Part shown: positions 33,648 through 45,260 of the stretch, in pieces
Position numbering within the stretch: the first letter of the stretch is position 1
Layout of the letters: each line of letters starts with the position of its first letter
Assembly: GCA_004794655.1 (NCBI GenBank)
Contig: SMMW01000575.1
Span: 9,512,001-9,576,000, forward strand
From: Marisa cornuarietis
Taxonomy: Eukaryota > Mollusca > Gastropoda > Architaenioglossa > Ampullariidae
DNA: 64,000 nt
Direction: 5' to 3'
Position numbers and translations under genes: made by a program
The notes under the pieces: model-generated
Told to the model about the DNA's origin: nothing
The model's database searches: none
The model's input: only the letters and a program-made list of their open reading frames with translations

Positions 33648-36600
33648 GAAGATTTCCCTCGACAGGACTGTCATCTAACAAAACTCGTCCTGGAGAATGA
33701 ACATGAAGGTAATTCGGAGTTCATTTCACAACGTGGAATTGAAACAAACCTTTGAACAGATCCAGCAAATGAATTTCAAAGTCTTCGGGCACCTATTCCA
33801 CAGGGAATCACGAAAGTGATTGTGTGTCAGCTTTCAACGCCACCTAGATATTTCTTTTTAAACACAGGAAAGAAACATTTTATTACTTATTTGATTGCTG
33901 CTTCATCGACTAAAACATTCTTTTAAAATTATAAAGTTTTTGGTAGCAAAACATTCAAGCTTTGTTGGGCTTTGTGTTACGATAAAAAGCTTTTAAGTCA
34001 TCAGAGGTCGATTTTATTAAAAAGAAGGAAAGCAATAAGTAACCAAAATAGAGAGAGAAAGTAAGAAATGCATAACAAAAGAAAAAAGCGAATGAATGAG
34101 AAAAGATGTATCAAAATGTGGGGAGAGAAAGAAGAAACTAATGGCAAAAAATTATTGAAAGAAAATTTTAAAAAATGAACAGTAAATGCAAGAGAATTGC
34201 AGGAGATCGAAAATGCAACAGACGTGGACAGAAAGAACGAGAAAGAAGGACGAGAAAGAGAGAGAGAGAGGTACAAGAGAAGAAAAAGCATTTTTTAATT
34301 AAGCAATGATGAATTGGGTGACGCCCCTCACTGCACGAGCATGAAGCACATGGCGCGTGCACATGTTGATGTAGGCCTGGTCGCGGGCCGGCCGGCTGGC
34401 TGGCTGGCTGGCTGGCTGCCTGACTGCAGTAACGACGATTATGGACCACTTCACGTGAACATTTCATGGCCGCCGCCAACAACCTGGCGTTTGCTAGCGT
34501 CCCTCGCGGCAAGCTTCACGCTGGCGACCAGGAGAGTAACTAGGTGAGGAAAACTTGTTTTCTCGTGTACACTTTCAATCCTTGAACTACTGCACCACTT
34601 GTAGGAAACGATTTTATTTTTAAGACGAGGGTCGCCAGTATAGTTCTTACTGTATTTCGTTCCGCTTTCAGGTCTCCCCAATAATTGTGTGTGTGTGTGT
34701 GGGGGGGGGGTAAATGGGGATGTGTTTCTTTGCTGTAAGAGCTTTGATATTTATTCTCTCCCCCCTTCCCCTCCAGTGCCTTTCCGAAACCTAGTTTTCC
34801 CGTTTCTTGAGCCTTGTTTCGAATGTTGCTGTCGCGCGTACTGTCATCGTGGCGCGGGATGCTGACATCCTTTCAGGAGTGCTCACTTCCTGCGCGTGCG
34901 TTTCGTGTAAAAGTTTCCTCGTTCATCAGTTTCTTATCTACCAACAAGAGTTAAAGAAGACTTTCAAGCTGTCTTCGTAGGTTTACAGCCCGCAGCCTAG
35001 TTAAATGGTTCACGAACAAACTTTACAAATTAATGTAATGCGTCATCTTTCTTTCTTCTTTCTTTCTTTCTTTGTGTGAGAGACTCTGTGTGTGGGGAGG
35101 GGAAGGGAGGATGACGGTGGGTGTGTCTGGTCTGTAAATCAGTATGGATAGTCTGAAAGGTGAAGTGTAGCTCCAGCCATGAAGAGGTGGATGTTGATAT
35201 AATCGCGGACGGTTTATATTTTTTTCCCGACACGACCAGTTCTCATTTCCATCTTTGCTTACGTGACAAACCCCCTACATCCTTCAGTCTAAAAATAAAA
35301 GATGGGTTTTTTTTAATGGGGGTGGAAAGTGGGTTAATGAAGGGGTGGAGGGTGTGAGGGAAAGTAGACTGAAGTGTGGGAAATGGAAATCAGTTACGAT
35401 GTAACCTTTCGCTGCAAGACCCTCATGAATGGAAATTAAATAGTGGCGCACTCTACACGTGTTACAGTTAATACGTGATCATACATTAAATCGGATTTGG
35501 TCGAAACCGCTGGCGGGAGAGACAACACCAGCGACCACCACCGCGACGACTGCCTCCCAACACCAGAGTGATGGTGTGAAACAAGGTATTGACCGACCTG
35601 ACGGGGCCATTGGCAAGTGCTTTTCATCACTCTTCCTTCCTTCCCTCCCACCCAGTGCGAGCTTCGACGAACGCACAGACTTCAGAGAGACAGAGACAAC
35701 ATCCTATGGCGCGTGGAAGAGAAAAGGGCTCGAGGTGAGTACTGCAGGCAGATAATATACAACGGAGCATAGTGGCGGTTTTGTTGGACTTTGCTTCCAT
35801 GATATGATTCACAGAGCTGTGTGTTCTTAAAATCTTCCCGAAATGAAACATCTGGCGCGGATAATAAAAGACGAAAGGGCCTGTTTCAAGAATCTCTTGT
35901 TGATGGCCATACGTCTGGAGTTGCAAAAGAAAAAGTTACTTAAAGATGTTGTAATGCAGTTTCAAAGTACATTTTCAGCTTAAGAGAAAGCCTTCTTATT
36001 ATTTTCATAGTTTAGTGACGAGTCAACATATTTTACCCGATGGGCGCTGTTGAGATTTAGGAACCGTTTTTCTTCATTTGCTTTCTTGCTGTAACTGCAG
36101 TAAATTGATGACATGCTTACAGGTCACTAGAGGATGTTTTCACTGTTGTTATTCTTTTTAATTCATTAATTATGACACATAAAGACAAACCCACGCACGC
36201 GCACGCAATGCATTGTTTGCGGGTATATGCATGTTTATATGCGGGTGTGTCTAGCAAAATCATCAGTACTTCTTCATAATGATAAATCAATTACAGTCTG
36301 ACTAACAATTCATGAAGAACTTGTATTAATAATGAGTTTTCTTACTACAGTGGCTTTAAACATACACATAAAAATAAACATGCACATAAACATAAAATAC
36401 ACATACAAACGGAATCTTAATTATGACTGCTATAGCGCCCTGCAGATGCTATAAAGAGTCTGATGAGATGGCGAAGTAACGACGACCTATCTGATTTGTA
36501 TAATGGCAAGAGTTTACAGACTACATTAGTTCCCTGCTGTCTTTGACCTGAATGTGGTCTGTGTGAGTTAATTCCGAAGGATATTAAACTGACTCTTTAA

Positions 36601-38200
36601 AGGAGATTTGGGCAAGAATTTGCATCCCTCCTAAAATCTGTGCAACATCTCCAGCAGTGCAAAGTCTCGATTTTTTTTTTATTATGGGTCTCTTTTTTTC
36701 TCCATTGTGGAGAGATTTAACCCTTCAAATAACAACATTTCCTTACGCATTCTCAACGGACCATCTGCTTTTTACAGTGGAAACTGGCACATCGGGGCGA
36801 GATCTCTGGTATGCTCATCATGGAAGATATATTGTTCACTGCTAGAGTCAAGAATATACTGACTGAAAGGGCTGTAAATTCAGGGCTGGGCTGTGGGGAT
36901 AGTTTACACCCAGCATGTCACGTGACGTGGAAGTATTAGCTGTAGGTGCCCTAAAAGCGAGGCTGAGAATAAAGATGCTTGCACTCAGTGTCTTGTGCCA
37001 AGTCTCGAGTCACCACTACTTCTGCTTCTTTTGTAGCTTCTGATACTGCTTCCTCTGTAACTGCTGCTAAATTCGTCACATTCACGAACAAGAAATACTC
37101 GTGGGCACCGACCTGCAGTGCGAGTTCTACTTCTGCTGCTACAGTCAGTGCTGTGCTACATCTCTTTCTTAATGGACACAGTAAGCTGGTGACGAAACTC
37201 GTGTCTATCTTATGAAGTACATACGTGGCAAAACTTACATTATCTGGACGATACTTGATGAATGCCCCACATCATTAAAAAAACACTGACATACGTAACC
37301 AGAAATACACACACGGATTCCAAAGCAATAATAAAAATGTTATCTTCTCTATCAATCTCTGTAGCATCTGTATTTTCGAAGAGCTTAATCTCATTCATCT
37401 TAGCAATGTGCCATTAGGTCTTCAGTCTTGTTTTGAACTTCCACAGCATCTGCCTCAGTCCATTTGTTGTGTAGCTTTTTACCCCCGAAAAAACATTTTA
37501 AAATTTAAGGATTTTTCATCTTGAGGCACGCTTTGGTGTTGCTTGTGCAATGTTAATTCTACATACAAGGGTCGTAATAAGGAGCGACAGCAACCGCCGA
37601 GCGAGAAACGTTCCACCAGCAGGCAGGTAATGGCATGAGATTGTACAGCCTCTGGCTCCTCGGAGAAGGCGAACCGTTTTGTATTTGGTTCTTTTCTTAC
37701 TGTTATTCATTGATTTATTTAAATATTTCTTGTTTCTTCGTTCGTTTCCTTTCCCGGTATCGCACATAACTAACCTAAAAGACATAGTGAACTAAATCTT
37801 TAAAAAGCAGTCTAAAAACTAAAAAAAAAAATATAAAAAAGTAAAGAGAGTATTACATTCTTGTGACAACAATAGAACTTCAAAGAGAATGGTTAGCTTC
37901 TTAGCTACCTTGTACAAAGTCACTAATAGCATTAAACCGCATTTTGACGATACGTGAATGTGTACTTGAGTCTACGTGTGTGTCTTACATGATTAACCTG
38001 AGACATTAGGCACATTACTTATTCTCATCCTGAAGAATATTCTCGCTTTTAGAGTCTCATTATGAAGTTATAATAACTATCACAAAAGTAACCAACTGCG
38101 GTTTTTCACCAGTAGCACTGCTAATGCTGCTAATGTCTGAAATTTTCTTTGTGACCAGCAAAGATGACTACACAAAAAGTAATCATCTGGATGGTTGGTA
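33646..38200. other. Intergenic stretch
   Basis: It contains a purine-rich tract (34020-34290), (CTGG)n near 34389-34416, (GT)n then (G)n at 34688-34711, and GC-rich frames near 34314-34547 and 35459-35755. The last contains an exon-like block (35656-35734) with good splice sites, discussed in the findings. No gene is called. Confidence 0.4.
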
Positions 38201-38204
38201 TGAA

Positions 38205-38395
38205 ATTGCTTCCACCTAGAGGTGATTTTGCACTGTGAGGGGAGAGTGAGTGGGGAGGAAACCGAAGTAACCGTAGAAACCCATCGACGGCCGACCATAA
38301 GACAGGTGTTGCACACACCCAGAAACGAGATCTGAGCCCAAAGCCTATCTCTCCAGTACCGACAAGCGAGTGTTTTAACCACTACATTACCTGAT
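38205..38395 (-). repeat. tRNA-derived SINE-like copy 3
   Basis: Read on the minus strand: GTAATGTAGTGGTTAAAACA then CTCGCTTGTCGG (A-box region) and GGGCTCAGATCTCG (B-box region), followed by GGGTGTGTGCAACACCTG and a body shared with copies at 26505-26735 and 27167-27275. Confidence 0.65.
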
Positions 38396-39605
38396 ACCCC
38401 TAAAACGACCAGGTAGTGTGTGGTTCTGTGTTAAAGCTACATCTCATCGCACAGGAGAACAGAGTCCTTTGAGTGTCCGAGTATCAGCCAGTTCGCTGTC
38501 TCCGCTCACCCTTGCAGTCCCATTTGTCGTCTCCTGGCTCCAAGGGTTACCAAAAGTCCTTCCAGAATGCTGCTCCTGTGTTGTGGGTCTGCCGTCCTCC
38601 TCTCCGCCAGTGGCTGAAGATACTGATCAGCTAATCTGTCAGCCTCACCAACACCACCCTCTCTTTTTTTCACGTCACTGTCGCCGTTTCACTCTCCTGT
38701 TTGTCCCGATTCTTCTTATCCGCGAGAAGTGTCTTCGTGATGGATACTTGCATGCTATAAATCATCATCATTATCGTCGTCTTCGTCGTCATCGCATCAT
38801 TGTTATTGTCATTGTCTTCTTTATCTCTGCCCGAGTCAAGCAGCTACTGGTAGTGTCAGCTTCTCTCGATAGGAATACGACAGGGTCCCACGTACATAGA
38901 ATGCCTCACTGTAGTGAAGAGCCGAGCATCTTTCGGTGACATAGCCCTGACCTTTGTCTCTTCCACTTTTCCTGTGCCGTGACGTACTGCCACCAGCTAC
39001 GACAGCTCTCGTTATCAACGTGATTTTGCGTTTCCCCTACAGTTCCAAAAGGGCACGGCGAGGGCCTAGCATTTCCGCTCGTGGATGTCACAGAGATGAG
39101 TTGTTCTTGCACTTATTTGCCACTGGTTGCGACATGAGAACATCGTGTCTCCCTTACCTCTAGTTAACGGACAACGGATGTTCGCAGGCTGCACTACCCT
39201 CTATAGCTGATCCAGTGGTTAGCTTTTAAATTGATAAGACGGTTTCCATAACTGTCAACGGAAATGTGGCGCTGGCTACAAGGATTGGCACAAAACACTA
39301 TTCTATTGTTCTCGGTGAAAGAGGGTTGTGTAGGAAGTGGAAGGTCACCGTATGCTTCTGACACACACTCGTGTCTGCACTGTCCATGGGTTGACACCAT
39401 TTGTGACTTTGAAATGGTGCAGTGAATGTGTTTGTGCGTGTGGTTATACGTGTGTACAGTCGTGTGTTCCGCCCTTACCCCTACTATTCTTTCCCCCCTC
39501 TGCCCCTGTGCATCTCTTTCATTTGCTTCCTGCTGCTCCCCTCTTTTCCCCCACATTAACCAGTCCGGATCTCGGCTAAATCACTCTTGCCATAAAGCAC
39601 AAAAC
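38396..39605. other. Intergenic stretch
   Basis: Long frames (for example 38418-38939, 173 codons) show biased, low-information residues and no homology. A short CATCAT/CGTCGT-rich tract lies near 38762-38810. Confidence 0.4.
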
Positions 39606-40690
39606 GATTAAGCAACATTAAGGACAATCAAATTTCTTCTACCTTGTATGTGGACTTCGCTAAGATTTGCGACGCTATTGATCATAATCCGCTCACCAGA
39701 AACCTTGTATTATACAAACTGAGAACCGAGAGCACAAAACTCCTTGCCTCCTTTCTCGTCAATCGAGTTCGAAAAGTCGCTATGAACACCCAAAGTCTCA
39801 ACATTTTGAAGGAATTTTTGGTGTTTCACAAGGCTTTATCTTAGGATCTCTTCTGTTCTCTTTCTATATTAATGATTGTCCCTTCTACATATCCAAACCA
39901 TGTGATGTGTTTGCAAAGGACAATACAATACACTCATATTACCAACTGGCTTACGTCCCTCCTACAGCTGTCTTGGGCGGAATTACCTCCATGTCACTCA
40001 ACCTTTCCCCTCAAGAAAACGGAAGTTATATTATACATGCAATAGAGATAAAATCTAGCAACCCTATTTCCAAATATCCATACTGGCACCCAACCAGTAA
40101 TGGAAGTACAGAGCCACAAACTCAGATAATAAATTGTCACGGTCGCGGATAATCTCTGCCATAAGCAAAAATATTTCCAAGAAAACTTACCAGCTATGAA
40201 TAATCAAACATTTCTTAAAACCCTTACTCCATAAATTTCTTCTATACAGCCCATATTTAATCGACCCTTAACTACGCCTCTGCCATCTGGGGTTGGGCTA
40301 GTTGAACGTCCATGAGGGCTCTAGCAAGTCTTCAACGGAGAGCAATTAAAGCAGTTTTACGATAATCGAAAATACAGTCTAATGATTTCGCTCTTTTAGG
40401 AGTCCTTCCAGTAAAATACACAGGTAACCAAGTGGATGGCCAGTTGCTAGAACTGCTACTTACATTTGGCAACTATCGTAGGGAGAGTTTTCATTTCTGT
40501 CAAGATGCGGGAGCGAAAGAAAAAAGGTACTTATTGCCACTTCGTCCCGCGGCCTCACGCAAATGATATGCATGTCCTTCCTCAAATTCGAGATATTGAT
40601 GAGTTCATTCCTAGGGATCTCCTATCACGCAGTGTCTAAACGCAGCAATGATTAAAGAAAGACCAGACACTTCCAGCTGTAGAAGCTAAA
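39606..40690 (+). mobile_element. Non-LTR retrotransposon reverse-transcriptase remnant (Jockey/CR1-like)
   Basis: Across several frames the + strand encodes YVDFAKICDAIDHNPLTRNL, then VLYKLRTESTKLLASFLVNR, then after a frameshift GFILGSLLFSFYINDCPFYI and SKPCDVFAKDN, and further on LQRRAIKAVLR with NDFALLGVLPVKYTG. These are reverse-transcriptase motifs A to C and the downstream thumb region. The catalytic FADD box reads FAKD (39910-39921), and stops and frameshifts interrupt the frame, so it is dead. Confidence 0.88.
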
Positions 40691-41492
40691 ACGGAGATCC
40701 AATCCAGGATGAAATATCGAAAACTGGGTGCTTGAAGGAAGCAGCACGATTTTATTTTGTCCGACAAAGTCTCAATCTGACACTTTTGGATTTTTTCCCG
40801 GCATCAACGTATCTGTTTTTCACATCTCGCCCTCGTCTCCCGACCCAGATAACGTCGCTTCCGCTGACTACACTGACTGGGTAGAGTTTCAGTCTATAGA
40901 GTCCGCGACCACTGGTACTGGCGAAAACAAGCTTCTGAAGCCACAGTTATATGTAATCTACATACCCGCCTTTAGCCATGGTTATAAGATCTGCATGTTT
41001 GCTTACAGGATGCCGAGTGACCCGTGCAAGAGGAAATACTTCCCTCCTTATAAAAAGGTGTCCGATCTCTGCTCGCATACATCGGATGCTTGGTGTTAGT
41101 GATTGTTTATTAATTTTGACCCACGCCTGCTGGTTACGGGCCAGGTGTTGCTTGCTTCCTGGTTTACGAAAATAACAGGAGACAGCTGTTGCTTGCAGCA
41201 GCAGCAACGTGATATCCAGTTGTTGACTCTGACCAGCTGTCGATGCTTTCTAATTAACTCTTTTCCGAGTAATTGATTGGCTTCACAAAGCAGTTTCTAT
41301 GTCTTTGTAATAAAAAAAATGTAAGTACTATGCAGACAGTTCCTGCAAGTAATGCTTATGCTTTTATCTAAAACCACAACATCTGAGGTATTTTGTCGGC
41401 CGTATAAATCTGAGTTCGGGATAAAATACGTTTATCTACGTGGAGCCTGTCAGAACTCATTTGCATACTCACAAGACGACGACGACGACGAC

Positions 41493-41558
<66 letters not shown>

Positions 41559-42330
41559 AGAAAGGATACCTTTTTGTCCAAAAAACAACTAATCCATCCT
41601 GTTCCTAGTGACGGAAGGTAACAGGTGTACGACTGGTTAAGAACCTTTAGCAGTATTTGTGATGTTTCTATTTAACACCATCCGCCCTCTTCTAGAATAG
41701 TCAAAGTAGCTGTTGAAAAGAAAACACCTATAGGAAGTGGTCTGGGTGTGTGCAAACGTGCCCATAGATTGGGCTTAGAGATTTTTTTTTTTTTGCCGTT
41801 GTGTTGTAGCCCCCTACCGCTATGATTGCTTACGACGCCAGCAACGCCAGCTTGTGCCGGAGAGGTGGGGGGGTTGCTATTTCCCTTTGTGGTGGGAGAG
41901 TGTTCCATGTAAAGCGGGAGCGGAGAGAATTCGAGTGCTACTTCTGTGAGACGTTTTGCATCCTCCCTTTAGAAGATAAAGAGAAATAAGAAGGGAAGAA
42001 AATGTAGGATAACAGAAGAAATAAGATAATTAGAACAATATCCCATGACTCTTCTTACGTAACACATCCTGCAAACATGCCGAAAGTTGAACTAATTTCT
42101 CTTTGTAAGCCATTCATTAGTCAGCCTTTCATTGCTTTTTACTTTTCTTCTAATTGTAGTAGTCAGCCATATTGTCCCTCTTTAGGACAAAGTCTAGATG
42201 TATTATATTAATTTGATTATCATATCACTCTCGAAAATAAATTCTATTGTCGTTATCTGGACCTCGGAAACATGCCTCAGGAGTCAGACTGAAAGTCGTC
42301 ACGTTGACTACATACACAAGCCTTCTACTC
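40691..42330. other. Intergenic stretch
   Basis: It contains an unassigned 123-codon frame (40728-41099, TTG start, no homology recognised) and the GAC/GAT tract at 41475-41556. Confidence 0.4.
41475..41556. repeat. (GAC)n(GAT)n trinucleotide microsatellite
   Basis: Six GAC then about 21 GAT triplets; it encodes poly-Asp in one frame as a by-product. Confidence 0.95.
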
Positions 42331-42596
42331 CAGGGGCCAGTTGACAACACGTTTCTAAACCTTAAAACTGTTCTAAAGAAGCAAAATCTCTTTTTAGCCA
42401 TTTTGATGCATTGCAGAAGAACATACAAAAAGTTGTACTGACAGGACGGAAAGTCAGACTTAACTTTATCTTACTTAAAGCAATTTTAGTTTTAAAAATT
42501 CTAAAATTGTGGTGTGCACTTTAAACTAATTATCTAAATAGAGGTAAGTCCTAAAAAGTGTTTAAAATTAGAAATGTGTTGTGCAACTGGCCCCAG
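42331..42596. mobile_element. MITE copy 2 with terminal inverted repeats
   Basis: Bounded by CAGGGGCCAGTTG and CAACTGGCCCCAG, exact inverted repeats over 13 bases. It matches the copy at 16301-16570 along its length, including AAACCTTAAAACTGTTCTAA and ACTTAAAGCA.TTTTAGTTTT, with small indels. Confidence 0.88.
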
Positions 42597-45180
42597 ACCG
42601 AAGCGGATATCACAGAAATTTCTTCCTGTGGTGGACAAACGATGCTTTGCACTGTAGTCTACCGGCTCTAGATGTACAGACTTAACCAAAATATCACGGT
42701 ATGAGACTTTGTGAAAGATTTCAGAATTATTCAAGTTCTGTTGTCAAAGTATGTTCATGTATCGCTACTTGTGCCTGTGCCTATCTTCTGATACGTTCTT
42801 GCTGAGTGAGAAATTTTTTTAAAGAAATCTTTTTAGGCCGTTAAGATAGAGCGTGATTGTCAGGCGCGATTAGACTCTCACCAGACCTCAAAGCATCCGC
42901 GTGCCGAGCCAATTGCGATATTCCAGGACCAAGCTTTTCCTGTGAAATGTCTGCTGCTCACTAAGACATACTTTTTAAGAGTAGGCCTGAAATCATTTGT
43001 GATACTCTATCTCTCTCCCTGCGTGTGTGTGTGTGTATGGATAAGAGTGTCCTTGCCCGCAAGTGTTTGTGCGATTCATTTGAAGCACTGACAACTTTGC
43101 TCGTAACTAAGCTTATCGAAGGACATGAGGATGCTGTATCTAAACACACTTCAGAGCTTGGAAATTTACCTCTAAAATTCGGTTGGGTACCGGCTTTGAT
43201 GTTCACTGTTAAAGTCATATGGAGTTTTTGGGTGCTTAAATAATATCCAGTGGTAATTGTTGGATAGTGCGCGTAGCTTGATTTCAATTTTGTGTTACTT
43301 CTGAAGGAGGAGAATAGACGTAGCAGACGATTAAGTTTTTCAAGTGCACTCAGATTTGTCTCTTTTCTTCCCTCCCTCTCACACACAAGCACACACGCGC
43401 ACGCACGCACTCTCTCACACGCACGTACGCACACACAAAAACACACACACGCACGCACGCGCGCGCGCTCAGAGAAAGATTGCGAAATGGAAGTGATGAT
43501 CAAGAATAATTAGTCTCGCGATTGAATCTGTAAATTCGAGGACGCCATGTTACTCATGCGAGCTAACTCAATCTCACTTCGCATGAACTCCAGATCGGTA
43601 GTACTCCCAGTGGGCATTACTTTTATTTTACATCCGAAAACAGAAGTTAAGATAACTGCAAACGATACCACTTCAGATTTATTAAAGAAATGACTTGAAA
43701 ATTCAATTTCATGGATAAGGAATTAGAGCAGAAAACCATTTCTTCGTGCATAAAAGAATAACATTTCCGTGGGAAAAATAACATAATAAATTAAAAATTA
43801 AATATTTTGTATACAACATAATTTATTTTTATTACGGGAGAAAATGGTTGACAAACCAAGCTAATCAAGTGCTAGATATAATAATAATAATAATCATATT
43901 CATAGTCATAATGATAATCATATTCATAATCATTTTCATAATCAAAATGCACTATACATTTCTCAACATTATTATGTAACAACAAAACTGCATGAAAGTT
44001 TATTTATTCCCATGTGTTATGTTTTTCTCGTCGCTATTCCCACTAAGCGAACTTCCAGAGATCGTTGTCTTTCGTTCGCATGATTGACTGTGTGAACTAA
44101 TCACTCGTCACTAAAACTTTCCTTGTCCTGGAACTAACCAATGGAAGATCCTCCTCTCTTGACATGCATTTGTAACACTGTCGATGAAAGATCTTATTTT
44201 TTGTAAAGATGAGTTGTTTCCCTTCAGAACACAACTGATGCTTTATCAATAATTTTGATTTTATGTAGACTTTGGTCACACGTTTCCTTACTAAAGGCTG
44301 ATTGACATACCCAGGGTCAAGAAGTTTGCGGGACATATATTTTTCTCTGTTGACTGTAGGGAACAGTTGTTACCATTCGCTGCCTTTTTAATGTGGTAAA
44401 CATTGCAAATAGTAACCGGAGACATGTTTAAAGGGTTCGTCGTCAGAATGTAGCATCTGTGTAAGTCACGATCACATAAAAATAAAGATAACTTCGACAA
44501 GTCCCACTTGTATCTTTACCGTGTCCTGGAAGCGCAAATAAACACTAGGCAAGAACCATCTTGCAGAGTATTGCTCCAGCGATACAGGGCAGGATGCTTG
44601 AAAACAACATCAAACCACCCTGGGGCCGGCACGACCATCAATGTCTGTCGGGTGGTGCCGAGCACCTGTCAGCAAGTGTTTGGATAATTTGGAGGCAGAC
44701 AGCACTTACTTCAGCCTATAAACTGTTCGCAGTATGTCTTACTTATGCAAGGTGCGTAGCCAGCGCTTCTCATCAGCCAGGCCTTCACCTTTACCCACAA
44801 TCTGCAGACATTGAAATAAAAACAAAGCCGCGTTCCACGTCTACCAAACTTTACAAAAAAAAACCTTTTTCACCTGGTTATTGCCCCACTTTTGTCCTGA
44901 GTGTGTGTGCAGGTTTCCCTAAAGGACTGTACCGGGTAGATGAGAGAAAGAAAATACACGGCGGAGAGATGGATGGTTGGGCTGTTTATGGAAGCTCACA
45001 AGTAATCCCATGATGCTTTGATGTCAGGAAATTTGCTGGTTTTCTTATCCAACACGTAGTTTCGTTAGCGCCCGTATTTTATTGTGGCTGGCTTGTGTGG
45101 AAACACACAAGTCTATAAAGATGTAAGGTACTGCTGATTTTACAGCTTTAGTGACCACACGCATCGCTGCCTACCGTGCG
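42597..45180. other. Intergenic stretch
   Basis: No recognised gene. A CA/CG alternating tract lies at 43378-43471. Frames at 43025-43243, 44097-44500 (minus) and 44561-45013 have no homology I can name. Confidence 0.4.
43378..43471. repeat. CA/CG alternating purine-pyrimidine tract
   Basis: ACACGCGCACGCACGCAC blocks, interrupted by CTCTCTC and AAAA, ending in GCGCGCGCGC. Such tracts favour Z-DNA. Confidence 0.85.
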
Positions 45181-45186
45181 AGTCTG

Positions 45187-45260
45187 GCGGTAAGCGCATA
45201 GCCGAGTGGTCAGAACAACAACACAGAGTCACGCTGGTTCGATTCCCGTGTGGAGAAGCG
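45187..45260 (+). repeat. tRNA-like sequence, probable SINE head
   Basis: GCGCATAGCCGAGTGGTCAG (A-box-like) followed 25-30 bases later by GGTTCGATTCCCGTG (B-box-like). The spacing fits a type 2 or derived tRNA promoter, but no clean cloverleaf acceptor stem is seen, so I treat it as SINE-derived and not as a functional tRNA. Confidence 0.45.

Noticed and set aside
38418..38939. 173-codon open frame
   Set aside because: Ser/Pro/His-rich low-information translation adjoining a SINE-like copy; no recognisable domain.
40728..41099. 123-codon open frame after the reverse-transcriptase remnant
   Set aside because: TTG start, no recognised homology. I could not decide between chance and part of an unknown element, so no gene is called.
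44561..45013. 150-codon open frame
   Set aside because: No recognisable motifs and no splice or promoter support.
45187..45260. Functional tRNA gene
   Set aside because: A- and B-box-like motifs are present but I find no clean acceptor stem or anticodon arm; a SINE head is more likely.
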